DNA of 34,698 nt from Bacteroidota bacterium. GTDB lineage: Bacteria > Bacteroidota > Bacteroidia > Bacteroidales > Prolixibacteraceae. The notes under the pieces are model-generated. The model searched no databases and was not told the DNA's origin. It worked only from the letters and a program-made list of their open reading frames with translations. The stretch spans positions 1 to 34,698 of the forward strand of contig JAJZSZ010000008.1 of assembly GCA_021849365.1 (NCBI GenBank). The letters run 5' to 3'. Made by a program: the position numbers and the translations under genes. This document shows positions 24,707 to 33,684 of the stretch, one piece after another; positions within the stretch are counted from its first letter, which is position 1; each line of letters starts with the position of its first letter.

Positions 24707-25456
24707 TTACTTACTGATTATTTGTTTCCCAAGCGAATTATCAAGCAGCATCAACTGCTGAACAGCGAGTTTGGCGACCAAATGTGCACCTTCAACAGAA
24801 AGGTGAGTATCATCTTTTCGTCCCTCAGGAAATTTTGCATTGGGTTGAGTCCACAGGTAAATCTGTTTCGAAGCTTCTTCTCCTATTGCAGTGACGGCAC
24901 CAGCCGTGAGTAATTGCAAATCAATTAATGGTACATTCATTTGTGAAGCAACCAAACGGGTAGCCGCAGGATAATCACCATGCGTATCTGTCAACAGGCC
25001 GTTTTCAAATTTCCTGCGAACAATAGAGGTAAAAAGGATGGGCGTTGCACCTTTTCCGCGTGCTTCCCGAACAAAACGTTCCAGATTTTTATTGTATGAA
25101 GTGAATGGGTCGGTAAAACGGGTTGTGTCCTGAAACTTTTCATCGTTGTGCCCAAATTGGATAAATACATAATCGCCGGCTTTCAGCGAATCAAGAATTG
25201 ATATCCAACGACCTTCATTAATAAAACTCTTGGTACTTCGGCCATTCACTGCTCTATTCCTTACTTCAACATTTCCAGTTACAAATTCATGAAAAACCTG
25301 GCACCATCCGGTTTCAGGGGCTACTTCTGCCTTTTTATTTGCCATGGTTGAATCACCAATTGTCCAAACAGTGAATTGCTCGCTCGAATTTGGTTGTGCA
25401 ATTACAGAACCATTCGTCAGGATCATAACCAACAACATCAATCTCATTCGCTTCAT
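24707..25456 (-). CDS. Rhamnogalacturonan acetylesterase (SGNH hydrolase, CE12)
   Basis: 249 residues with an N-terminal signal peptide (MKRMRLMLLVMILTNGSVIA). It would remove acetyl groups from galacturonic acid in rhamnogalacturonan I. SGNH blocks: GDSTM with the nucleophile Ser36, VNGRSTKSF (Gly block), GHND (Asn block), and DDTHLSVEGAHLVA with Asp215/216 and His218 of the triad. GDST rather than GDSL is typical of CE12. It is the last gene of the pectin locus, 6 bp after the GH28 stop. Confidence 0.93.
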   Translation of the reverse strand: MKRMRLMLLVMILTNGSVIAQPNSSEQFTVWTIGDSTMANKKAEVAPETGWCQVFHEFVTGNVEVRNRAVNGRSTKSFINEGRWISILDSLKAGDYVFIQFGHNDEKFQDTTRFTDPFTSYNKNLERFVREARGKGATPILFTSIVRRKFENGLLTDTHGDYPAATRLVASQMNVPLIDLQLLTAGAVTAIGEEASKQIYLWTQPNAKFPEGRKDDTHLSVEGAHLVAKLAVQQLMLLDNSLGKQIISK

Positions 25457-25462
25457 TTCTTT

Positions 25463-27145
25463 CTATTTTACGAGTTGAACGGCATTCTTTGGAACTTCTT
25501 TGCCCACAACAATCTGCTTTTCGGGATTTGAAAGACTAAGATTTTTCAGTAAAGTTTTTCCGGATGCCGCTCCACCTATGCGGATTAAGGAAGAAACTGC
25601 AGAATTGGAATATAAACCACCAACAAGTACCTCACTGCAATTCTGAAAATCAGCTACAGGCGCTTTTTTGGTAATGAGCGTCAGATTACTGATTTTTACA
25701 TTTTTGGCGTCATTGCAAACCATTCCCTGGTCGGCTTCCATTTTAATATTTTCAAGCGTAATATTTTCAAGATTCATTTCTGGTAAACCTTGCAGCTGAA
25801 TGCCCAACATAGCGCCCTTACAATTCACATTTTTGATTGAAATATTCCGGAATTGAGGAGTTTCTTCGGTTACGGGCAATAATTTCGGCAAATCGCTGCT
25901 TTGACCAGCATCCAAATCTTCGGAGGCTGAACGACCACTGTAATAAAGATTAAATGAAATAGCCTGAGTTGGAATATTCATCATTTCCACATCAGAGATA
26001 AAAATATTCTCGACAACACCGCCCCGGCCACGATTACTTTTAAAACGCAAACCAACATCTGTTCCGATGAATGTACAGTTTGAAACATGCAGGTTCTTCA
26101 CCCCACTCGACATTTCGCTGCCAACCGTAACTCCACCATGCCCGTGAAATACCACACAATTTTTTATTATGAGGTTTTCGTTCGGTTGTTTCCGGTCCCG
26201 ACCTTCCTTATCTTTTCCTGATTTGATGCAGATACCATCGTCGCCCACATCGAAACTGCAATCATGAATCACACTGTTTTTGCACGACTCAATGTCGATT
26301 CCATCACCATTTTGTGAAAACCAAGGATTGCGAACAGTAGTGTTTCTCAAGGTAAAATCTTCGCACATAAACGGATGCAGGCACCAAGCCGGCGAATTTT
26401 GGAAAACCGGACCATCAATCATTACCTTTTTACACCACATCAGGCTTACCATAACCGGACGGAGAAAATCGCGAATCTGTTCGAATTCAGCCTTTGTTTT
26501 TAGCGAACGGGGAACGTTCATTTCAGCAAGTTTTTCACCATCACTAAACTGCTGAGATGGATACCATGTTTTTCCGTTTTCACTCACAATTCCTCCGGAA
26601 GCAACCAATTTCTTCCACTGGCTTTCTGTAAGCTTTTCCTTTTTCACAGCGCGCCATGCCTCACCCGAACCATCGAAAATTCCTTTCCCGGTAATGGCTA
26701 TATTCTCAAGATTCCGTCCATTAATTGGCGAAGTACACCTTACCGTGTTAAAGCCCTCAAAATTAGCATCAACCAGCGGATACAAATCCTTGTTGGTACT
26801 AAATACTACAAGTGCGCCAGCCTCGGCATGCAACTCTATATTGCTTTTCAGCGTGATTGGACCGGTAAGCCAGGTTCCACGCGGAATAACTACCCGTCCG
26901 CCACCTTTTTTCGACACGGCATCGATAGCATCGGCAAAAGCCTTGGTGCAAAGTTCCTGACCACCGCTTTTAGCCCCAAAATCCGCGATCGACACCGAAT
27001 TTTTCGGAATCACCGGCTCCTGAACTTTGGGCATCTGAAATTCAATTCCCTTATACAAATCGGGATATTGCGTCGTTTGCGAGACCGCACAAACCGAAAG
27101 TAAAACCGCTGCAAACAGCGTAAATGTTGATCTGAAGATGTTCAT
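25463..27145 (-). CDS. Polygalacturonase-type glycoside hydrolase family 28
   Basis: 560 residues with a signal peptide (MNIFRSTFTLFAAVLLSVCA). GH28 hydrolyses alpha-1,4 galacturonosyl bonds by inversion on a right-handed parallel beta-helix. The catalytic motifs are NGDGIDIES (about 279-287), GDDGICIKSG (about 301, the Asp pair), GHGGVTVGSE (about 335-344) and RFKSNRGRGG (about 365). An insertion before the catalytic part (around residues 165-235) makes it longer than fungal endo-enzymes, as is common in Bacteroidota members, many of which are exo-acting. It sits 44 bp after the CE8 gene, in one transcript direction with the rest of the locus. Confidence 0.94.
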   Translation of the reverse strand: MNIFRSTFTLFAAVLLSVCAVSQTTQYPDLYKGIEFQMPKVQEPVIPKNSVSIADFGAKSGGQELCTKAFADAIDAVSKKGGGRVVIPRGTWLTGPITLKSNIELHAEAGALVVFSTNKDLYPLVDANFEGFNTVRCTSPINGRNLENIAITGKGIFDGSGEAWRAVKKEKLTESQWKKLVASGGIVSENGKTWYPSQQFSDGEKLAEMNVPRSLKTKAEFEQIRDFLRPVMVSLMWCKKVMIDGPVFQNSPAWCLHPFMCEDFTLRNTTVRNPWFSQNGDGIDIESCKNSVIHDCSFDVGDDGICIKSGKDKEGRDRKQPNENLIIKNCVVFHGHGGVTVGSEMSSGVKNLHVSNCTFIGTDVGLRFKSNRGRGGVVENIFISDVEMMNIPTQAISFNLYYSGRSASEDLDAGQSSDLPKLLPVTEETPQFRNISIKNVNCKGAMLGIQLQGLPEMNLENITLENIKMEADQGMVCNDAKNVKISNLTLITKKAPVADFQNCSEVLVGGLYSNSAVSSLIRIGGAASGKTLLKNLSLSNPEKQIVVGKEVPKNAVQLVK

Positions 27146-27189
27146 ATTTTTAGTTTTTAATTGTTACAGGTTACGAGTTGCGTGACTGA

Positions 27190-28173
27190 TCACTGATTAC
27201 TATATCTCTTCACCCATTCACCTAATATATTTTCCGGAGTATAGAGCAATGCCTCCTCATCTGTTAACTGATGCGACCAATTTACACGCTGATCAATTGA
27301 TGCACCATCCCCGGTATTTTTATATTCAGCAAAAAATGCGTTTTTTTCAGCCTCTGGCTTGTCCCAATTATGCCAACCTTCCGGTTTTATCATTGAACCT
27401 AAATCACATCGCAAAAAGGCTGACTTTCCGAATGGTCGCCACGGACGACCCAAATAGAATGAACTTTCCGGTGCGTTACCAGTAATCCTGCAATCGAGAA
27501 AAACCAAGCCGAAAGGAGTCCCTTCGTTGGTTGACGGAGCGGTTACAAAACCATGATCTTTGCAAACAATTGTGCATCGGTCGAAAACCGCGGTTGACCA
27601 TCCAAAAATAAAATCGACTGTTCCCTCAATCAGGCAATCGCGATAATATTGCCGGCTTTTCTCGCCATGTGGGTAAAGTGTATCCTGAAATCCGAGGAAA
27701 CGGCAGTTGATGAAAGCAACCATATCTCCGTCAACACGAACGGCTACGGCTTGTCCAACCGGCCCCGATGAGTTTTCGAAAGTGATATTTTCAGCACGAA
27801 AACTATCACCAAACACAAAAAACGAGGTTGAGCCAGTTGTTCCAACCTCTTCGCCAAAACGGTTTTTCTTCGTGGCAAAATCGTCGTAAGTCAAAATAGT
27901 TTTATCACGGTCTTCGCCAACGAATGTCACATTGGTTTTGCTTGTAGGCAATACCAGTTTTTCCCTGTAAGTACCTTTCCTGATGAATATTTTAGTTTCA
28001 TTTTTTCTGAAATCAGGAACTGCATTAATGGCTTCCTGAACGGTTCGGAAATCAGCTGTACCATCAGCAGCCACTATGAAATGGTACCCAGAAGCGAAGG
28101 CAGGGAAAAAAGAAACGACAATAGACGTAACCAATAAGGCTTGCCTGAAATATTTAAAATTCACCTGATTCAT
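27190..28173 (-). CDS. Pectinesterase (CE8), copy 1
   Basis: 327 residues from the ATG at 28173; a TTG at 28197 would overlap the preceding stop and put charged residues before the signal peptide. Signal peptide about 1-28 (ends FFPAFASG). It demethylates homogalacturonan so lyases and hydrolases can act. Catalytic motifs: GFQDTLY (Asp164), VDFIFGW (Asp187) and YLGRPWR (Arg243), in the order and spacing of pectin methylesterases. ADGTADFRTVQEAI is the usual N-terminal start of the beta-helix. It is a paralogue of the CE8 at 29823-30809, with GH43 between them. Confidence 0.94.
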   Translation of the reverse strand: MNQVNFKYFRQALLVTSIVVSFFPAFASGYHFIVAADGTADFRTVQEAINAVPDFRKNETKIFIRKGTYREKLVLPTSKTNVTFVGEDRDKTILTYDDFATKKNRFGEEVGTTGSTSFFVFGDSFRAENITFENSSGPVGQAVAVRVDGDMVAFINCRFLGFQDTLYPHGEKSRQYYRDCLIEGTVDFIFGWSTAVFDRCTIVCKDHGFVTAPSTNEGTPFGLVFLDCRITGNAPESSFYLGRPWRPFGKSAFLRCDLGSMIKPEGWHNWDKPEAEKNAFFAEYKNTGDGASIDQRVNWSHQLTDEEALLYTPENILGEWVKRYSNQ

Positions 28174-28186
28174 TTTTACACTTTCT

Positions 28187-29815
28187 TTACTTTTCAATCC
28201 GGAACCAATCGATATCGGCAGAACCAGCGTCGTTTATTACGCCTTCACGAAGGGCATAAAACCCAACTTTAGCGCCAATCCATCTTCCTTCTCGGGCTTT
28301 GAATGTGCTACCCAAAGCGGCAAACGAATTGCCATCAATACTGAAGCTAAACTGGCATTCAGCACCTTTTTTCACAGTTACCCGGAAATAAACCAGATTA
28401 GAACTCAATTCAGGACCGAGAACAAGATCTTCCGCCGTTCCCTTATCAGCATTCTTACAAGTTGCAGCATAAAGATTTAGCTTTCCATTTTCACGTTTAA
28501 TCGTTAACCGACCGTAGTCGAGCCCCATCACCACCAGACCAACTTCTTCTTTATCAAAGCGGGCATCGAACGTCAGTTTGGTTGTGGCTGTAAATTCCTC
28601 TGCCGGAAATTTCTGCAAAAGCATATTCGGAATGTCCCAAAGGTTCTTGGCTTCAACCGGACAAGGAATGCAATTCAGTCTGAAAAAGCCCAGATTACCC
28701 GAAGAAAATCCCCAGGTGGTTTGGTAATTGGCGTGCCATTGCCATTGCAATCCCAATTCATTTCCATCGAATTCATCGCTTTCTGGTGGTGTCATTTTCG
28801 GATAAGATTTGCCTACATTCGGTTTCTTATAAGAACGGACAGGTTCGCCACAGCCATCGCCGTCGGCATCAACGCCAATCACCGGCCAGTCGTTTACCCA
28901 TTTCATCGGATTGAGATGCAACACACGACCGTATGCTCCCAAATCCTGAAAATTCAGGAACCAGTTTTCGCCTGTTTTGGTATCGATCCATGCTCCCTGA
29001 TGAGGACCATTGATCTCAGATTTACCTTGAGCCATAACGATTTTATCTTCGTACGGTCCAAAAATATTCTTTGAGCGCATCACCACCTGCCAACCGGTTG
29101 GAACACCGCCAGCTGGTGCGAAAACGTAATACAAGCCGTTACGCTTATACATTTTCGGCCCTTCAATTGTCGGGTGATTTTTATGCCCATCGATCAGCAT
29201 CACGCTGTTTCCAATCAGTTTGGTACCGTCGGCAGCCATTCGATTCAGGAGAATAACACTTTTTACTCCGGCGCGACTTCCAGCCAGGGCATAAACCAGA
29301 TAAGCTTTCCCATCTTCATCCCAAAAGGGCGATGGGTCGATCAGTCCTTTTCCTGATTGAACCAGAAGAGGTTCTGACCAGGGACCTTTCGGATTAACGG
29401 CTTTCAGCATGTAAATCCCAAAATCAGGATCGGGATAATAAATGTAGAATTCGTTATTATGATATCGGATGCATGGAGCCCAAACTCCACCGCCGTGCCG
29501 CACCTTATTGAACACATCGAAAGGCGGCTGTTTTTCCAATGCATGGCCTATTAATTCCCAATTTACCAAATCTTTCGAATGCAGAATAGGCAAACCTGGC
29601 ACGCAGTTAAACGACGATGCTGTGAGATAATAATCATCACCCACACGAATAGCATCTGGATCGGAATAATCAGCATAAAGTACCGGATTGGTATAGGTTC
29701 CGTCACCATTATCTGCGACCCACACCTTTGACAGCGAATTGGTTGTTTGTGCTATCAGTTCTCCTGAAAAAACAAATAAAACCGATACAATGCAGCTTAA
29801 CAATGCCTTACTCAT
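28187..29815 (-). CDS. Glycoside hydrolase family 43 with C-terminal beta-sandwich domain
   Basis: 542 residues from the ATG at 29815, which begins a good signal peptide (MSKALLSCIVSVLFVFSGEL); an ATG at 29836 would add MTLIKQE and overlap the CE8 stop by 14 bp. Five-bladed-propeller GH43: the base Asp is in YADYSDPDAI (about 44-57), the transition-state Asp in PFWDEDGKAYLVY, and the acid Glu in EGPKMYKRNG (Glu218). The C-terminal about 200 residues (from FDGNELGLQWQWHANY) match the beta-sandwich found in beta-xylosidase/arabinofuranosidase members. In a pectin locus it may remove arabinose, galactose or xylose side chains; linkage is not readable. Confidence 0.92.
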   Translation of the reverse strand: MSKALLSCIVSVLFVFSGELIAQTTNSLSKVWVADNGDGTYTNPVLYADYSDPDAIRVGDDYYLTASSFNCVPGLPILHSKDLVNWELIGHALEKQPPFDVFNKVRHGGGVWAPCIRYHNNEFYIYYPDPDFGIYMLKAVNPKGPWSEPLLVQSGKGLIDPSPFWDEDGKAYLVYALAGSRAGVKSVILLNRMAADGTKLIGNSVMLIDGHKNHPTIEGPKMYKRNGLYYVFAPAGGVPTGWQVVMRSKNIFGPYEDKIVMAQGKSEINGPHQGAWIDTKTGENWFLNFQDLGAYGRVLHLNPMKWVNDWPVIGVDADGDGCGEPVRSYKKPNVGKSYPKMTPPESDEFDGNELGLQWQWHANYQTTWGFSSGNLGFFRLNCIPCPVEAKNLWDIPNMLLQKFPAEEFTATTKLTFDARFDKEEVGLVVMGLDYGRLTIKRENGKLNLYAATCKNADKGTAEDLVLGPELSSNLVYFRVTVKKGAECQFSFSIDGNSFAALGSTFKAREGRWIGAKVGFYALREGVINDAGSADIDWFRIEK

Positions 29816-29822
29816 CTCTTGT

Positions 29823-30809
29823 TTAATTAATGTCATACCATTTCTTTTCAGTAACTACCTCCCAGCCTACCGGTGCAAAAATGTTTTCCTTTGCAAACTT
29901 CGAAGCTTCTTTTTCATCCAGTTTAATCGACCAGCCAACGCGTTGGCTTAAAGAAGCTCCTTCGCCCGAATTGTGGTACTCGGCAAACTGCGCAGTTTTT
30001 TCATTCTCCGTTTTTGACCAGTTATCCCAGCCTTCCGGAATTATGAACTTTTCCATTTCACAATTCAGGAAGGCCACTTTGGCGTATCCGCGCCATGGCC
30101 GTCCAAGATAAACTTTATCAAGGCCCGGATTCGCTGTAATTTTGCAGTTCAGGAATACGAAGCCAAAAGGTTTCCCTTCAGGTGTGCTGGCAGCTGTAAG
30201 AAACGAATTGGCTTTGGCATGAATCGTACAATTCTCGAACAAGGCTGTAGCTCCTCCAAATATAAAGTCAGTGGTTCCCTCAATGTAACAATTGTAAAAA
30301 TACTGACGGCTAAACTTTCCATCGGCATAAATGGTATCCTGATGGCCCAGGAATCTGCAATTCACAAATACACAGTGGTCTCCCTCAACGTAAAGAGCCA
30401 AGGCCTGTCCAACTGGTCCGGCTGTATTTTCAACCGTAATGTTTTCCATACGGAAATCGTCCGCCTCAACCTTCAGTGTGTAAGTATAAAATGTGCTGTT
30501 TCGTCCGCGATTGATCTTATTAAAATGGTCGTCCCAACTGATAATGGTTTTATCAACGCTCTCCCCAATAATCGTCAGATGAGTATTACCTTCCAGAATG
30601 GCTATTTTCTCGCGGTAAACACCATTTCGTACACGCACAGTAAAAGGCTTATCCGGAAATATGCGGCAGGCATCAATGGCCTTCTGAATGGTTGTATAAT
30701 CTCCCGAGCCATCCTGAGCCACCACTAAATCGTACTTTTCCTGAGCCTGAATCTGCGAAAAGCAAAAAACCGATAAACCGATGAGGAATATTTTGATGTA
30801 CAAATGCAT
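29823..30809 (-). CDS. Pectinesterase (CE8), copy 2
   Basis: 328 residues; signal peptide MHLYIKIFLIGLSVFCFSQI then QA. Complete pectin methylesterase motif set: GHQDTIYADG (Asp158), TDFIFGGATALF (Asp181) and YLGRPWRGYA (Arg237). The opening AQDGSGDYTTIQKAI is typical of the family. It differs from copy 1 throughout, so the duplication is not recent. The two may prefer different methylation patterns or act at different places; the sequence does not say. It starts 8 bp after the alpha/beta-hydrolase gene and is almost certainly coupled to it. Confidence 0.95.
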   Translation of the reverse strand: MHLYIKIFLIGLSVFCFSQIQAQEKYDLVVAQDGSGDYTTIQKAIDACRIFPDKPFTVRVRNGVYREKIAILEGNTHLTIIGESVDKTIISWDDHFNKINRGRNSTFYTYTLKVEADDFRMENITVENTAGPVGQALALYVEGDHCVFVNCRFLGHQDTIYADGKFSRQYFYNCYIEGTTDFIFGGATALFENCTIHAKANSFLTAASTPEGKPFGFVFLNCKITANPGLDKVYLGRPWRGYAKVAFLNCEMEKFIIPEGWDNWSKTENEKTAQFAEYHNSGEGASLSQRVGWSIKLDEKEASKFAKENIFAPVGWEVVTEKKWYDIN

Positions 30810-30817
30810 TTTAAATT

Positions 30818-32200
30818 CTATTTCTGATTCAACAATTTCTTTAAAGCATCAATTCCGTGAATGGCATTTGCCGGAAGTTTTTCGCCTTTTTCACCAAAGA
30901 CAAGCATAGCAGACATGTTCTCGACAACTGATTTTGACTCATCAATTTCACCGGCTGCAGTTTTCATCTGATCTGCATTCAACACAAACACTTTTGCAAG
31001 AAAGCGGTAAACTGCCTGCCTCTTGGAAGGGCCATAATCGTGTCCTTCCTTGATCAAATGCACGTTCTCTACCAGCTCCGGTTTTCCGCACAGTGAATAA
31101 ACTTTTTTCAGGTAAGGAAACTCAACATCAGGGACATTGGCTGTCCAGTCACCACCATCGGAAACAATCAATTGCGGACGGGGAGCTGCCATTGCTGCAA
31201 TTTCAACATTATTGGTTCCCCACTCTCCACATGCATGAATTGGCATACCACTTTCGCAGGGGCATCCACCAAAAAACCATGACGAAACCATTACAACTGG
31301 CGCACTTACCGAGATACGCGAATCTAAAGCAGTCAGCAGAAACGTTTGTGTTCCGCCTCCTGAAGCTCCAGTCATTCCAATTCGTTTGGTATCAACATAG
31401 GGCAACGCACAAATAAAATCTAAAATACGCATGCTATTCAGTGTTTGCACCGTCGTAGCTATACCTGTCCGATGATCGTCGAAGGCAAACTGCAGGCTCT
31501 CTTCGCCTTTTGCAAACATATCGTAGCTAAAAACCACTACGCCCATGCGGGCCAAAGTGGCGCCAAGCAACTGTGAGCTCTCGCTGTAATGTTGAATTTC
31601 GCCATGTCCCTGCGCCAGCATCACTGCCGGGAAAGGTCCTTTGCCCTTAGCCGGGCGATACAATGTGCCGCTCACAAACAATCCGGGAAGTGTTTCCACG
31701 GCTACATTTTCAGCAGTATATCCATCAAACTTACGTTTTGCTGAATAAATTGGAGCTGAATTCACTTTGGCCGGAAGAGGCGATAATCCCAAGGTGGAAA
31801 GAATGCATTCGCGTAAACCGGACCTGCGTTTTTCCCAATCCTGAAGCGTTGGATACAATGAAAGAAGCCTGTTCAGGTGTTTTTGCCCTTCGTCAACCGT
31901 CCTGCGGTGATATTGAAAAGCCTCCACTTTATATGTACCCTCTCCTGTTTTTGAAAAGACTAAATCGAGCGGCGATAAAACAGCCTGCAATGAAGCTTCC
32001 AAATCGTCCTTCATGCGCCATTGGGCATATTCAGCTGTACGATCGGCAACTAATTTATCATCAGCCGATATCTTTACTTTAAAACGATTTTCAAGAGTCG
32101 TCAGAACTTCTTTCAGCGGCTTACGATAGTTCTCCTGCACAGTTTGCGAGCGAAGGGAAAAGCCCGACAACAGGACAAAAATGAAGATTAGGTTTTTCAT
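30818..32200 (-). CDS. STN-like domain fused to alpha/beta-hydrolase, putative carbohydrate esterase
   Basis: 460 residues, signal peptide MKNLIFIFVLLSGFSLRSQ. Residues about 25-100 (RKPLKEVLTTLENRFKVKIS onward, ending in GTYKV) resemble the STN domain of TonB receptors and secretins. The remainder is an alpha/beta-hydrolase of the acetylxylan-esterase/dienelactone-hydrolase kind: nucleophile elbow GASGGG (Ser280), VSDGGDW near the expected Asp, and GHDYGPSKR (His387). It probably removes acetyl or methyl esters from pectin, given six pectin enzymes around it; the CE family is uncertain. A cysteine-containing FGGCPCESGMPIHACGEW segment is distinctive. 102 bp separate it from PL10. Confidence 0.8.
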   Translation of the reverse strand: MKNLIFIFVLLSGFSLRSQTVQENYRKPLKEVLTTLENRFKVKISADDKLVADRTAEYAQWRMKDDLEASLQAVLSPLDLVFSKTGEGTYKVEAFQYHRRTVDEGQKHLNRLLSLYPTLQDWEKRRSGLRECILSTLGLSPLPAKVNSAPIYSAKRKFDGYTAENVAVETLPGLFVSGTLYRPAKGKGPFPAVMLAQGHGEIQHYSESSQLLGATLARMGVVVFSYDMFAKGEESLQFAFDDHRTGIATTVQTLNSMRILDFICALPYVDTKRIGMTGASGGGTQTFLLTALDSRISVSAPVVMVSSWFFGGCPCESGMPIHACGEWGTNNVEIAAMAAPRPQLIVSDGGDWTANVPDVEFPYLKKVYSLCGKPELVENVHLIKEGHDYGPSKRQAVYRFLAKVFVLNADQMKTAAGEIDESKSVVENMSAMLVFGEKGEKLPANAIHGIDALKKLLNQK

Positions 32201-32301
32201 ATCGGTAATAGTTAGCGAAACAGGTTAATATTCAAAACTAAACATTCCATTGAGAAAAACACGAGAGATCAATATGATTTGCCTGGTAATCATTGAAAAT
32301 C

Positions 32302-33519
32302 TCATTTTACATCTGGCTGAGCCAAAACATTTTCTTCGGGAATCCATTTCTTTTGCCAGGTGGTGTAATCATCCAGAATTTCCTGCGGAGCATAAGTGTA
32401 CCACGAATAGCCTACCCGACGCTCGCGGCTTACGTCGGCCAACGAATAGAGAAATTTACTGTTTCGGTCGCAAAACAGCGGGCGTCCGGTACCCAATTCA
32501 TAATATCTTGTCCATATTGGTCGCGCTGTGGAATCAACAACTACGATCCTATCTGTTGAGTATTCTCTCCATTTCGAACTCTCGGTTGGCGCATCAGTCG
32601 TTTCAACTCGGGTATTTAATATTTTCGATTCCTGAAACCATTTTACTGAAGCCTGAACTGCCCTAATAATGGTCGCTTCAGGATGATCAATACTCATCAG
32701 AAACATGACTATTTCTGAACTTTCGCCGTTGCAAATGCAGGGCGGCTCAAAAGCCCTTGCCCAGGCGGGTTGCAGTGTTGTTTCATCATGCTGCTGGCAC
32801 CAAACAGTTAGTTTCCCGTTATTAGTAATTTGCATTTTCAGGATGCATTCAATCCCTTTCTGATAAGCCTGTTCGACTTGTTGACGGATCGATTCATCCA
32901 AAAACGAATAATCCGGATCATTATCCTTTATTTTTTTTAGCAAACGCATTATTCCGATAAAAGCCCCGTCGTTAAAGGTAATGTGTGTGCTATAGTCGCC
33001 CTTTTCGAGTGGGAAATATTGAGGCCAGCCGCCATTGGCGTATTGGGCAGAAAGGATGAAGTTAATTCCACGAAGGCAGGCTTCCTTATATTTTTTATTG
33101 TGAGTTAATGAATAAACCTGAGCAAGATAATCGATGTGTGTATAGGTTGTGCCGTTATCAAAGGTGGTATGGGTCATTCCTTTTGTCTGCATCAGCTTTT
33201 TAACCTGACTTTTGGTTAAAATGGCCTGCATATCGTAGTTCTTGGGCCAGCCACCATTATTTCGCTGGAAAAGCAGTATGTTATTGGCTATTTCCGTAGC
33301 CTGTGATTCGTTATATCGTGGCTGTTTTTTTATAGGGTTTATCACATTTGCAGCATCACGGATTCCATACCAATGGCGCATACTGTCGCCAAACGGCTCG
33401 GTACTGATCAAACGGGAAACCTGCTGCCCGCTTGAAACGAGAAAACCAAACAGAAAAAGCAAAGTGAATGCTTTTCGGAATCCGTTGATCAAAACGTATA
33501 TAAATGTTTTTGAGGGCAA
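32302..33519 (-). CDS. Pectate lyase family 10
   Basis: 405 residues. It cleaves de-esterified polygalacturonan by calcium-dependent beta-elimination. Family marks: NILLFQRNNGGWPKNYDM, TFDNGTTYTHIDYLAQVY, SAQYANGGWPQYFPL, HITFNDGAFIGIMRLL, WCQQHDETTLQPAWARAFEP and RPIWTRYYELGTGRPLFCDR. The start is TTG at 33519; no ATG exists before the upstream in-frame stop. A second TTG at 33492 would give a tidier signal peptide (INGFRKAFTLLFLFGFLVSS), so the exact start is open. It lies after SusD, separated by 165 bp with a hairpin, and heads the enzyme genes. Confidence 0.93.
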   Translation of the reverse strand: MPSKTFIYVLINGFRKAFTLLFLFGFLVSSGQQVSRLISTEPFGDSMRHWYGIRDAANVINPIKKQPRYNESQATEIANNILLFQRNNGGWPKNYDMQAILTKSQVKKLMQTKGMTHTTFDNGTTYTHIDYLAQVYSLTHNKKYKEACLRGINFILSAQYANGGWPQYFPLEKGDYSTHITFNDGAFIGIMRLLKKIKDNDPDYSFLDESIRQQVEQAYQKGIECILKMQITNNGKLTVWCQQHDETTLQPAWARAFEPPCICNGESSEIVMFLMSIDHPEATIIRAVQASVKWFQESKILNTRVETTDAPTESSKWREYSTDRIVVVDSTARPIWTRYYELGTGRPLFCDRNSKFLYSLADVSRERRVGYSWYTYAPQEILDDYTTWQKKWIPEENVLAQPDVK

Positions 33520-33587
33520 AGATTCAGGATTAATAATTTGAGGGGAAACTACAGTTATAAAAGCATTTTAAACGATCAAATATCAAT

Positions 33588-33614
33588 CCCCGATCCCTGT
33601 AACCGGGATCGGGG
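33588..33614. terminator. Strong hairpin between SusD gene and pectate lyase gene
   Basis: CCCCGATCCC (33588-33597) pairs perfectly with GGGATCGGGG (33605-33614) across a 7-base loop. Read on the - strand, no T run follows, so full termination is doubtful. It may act as a partial terminator or protect the 3' end of the SusC/D message, letting enzymes be made in smaller amount. A REP-like repeat is the alternative. Confidence 0.55.
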
Positions 33615-33684
33615 TGATACTGACTACGGCATTTTATGAAGCCGTAAAACCTTAACCTAAATCAAAAAATATAAATCAAAAGCA

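Noticed and set aside
27150-27190. GTTACAGGTTACGAGTTGCGTG-like spacer before the GH28 start
   Set aside because: It resembles simple repeated spacer sequence seen in related bacteria, but only one imperfect copy is present here, so no claim is made.
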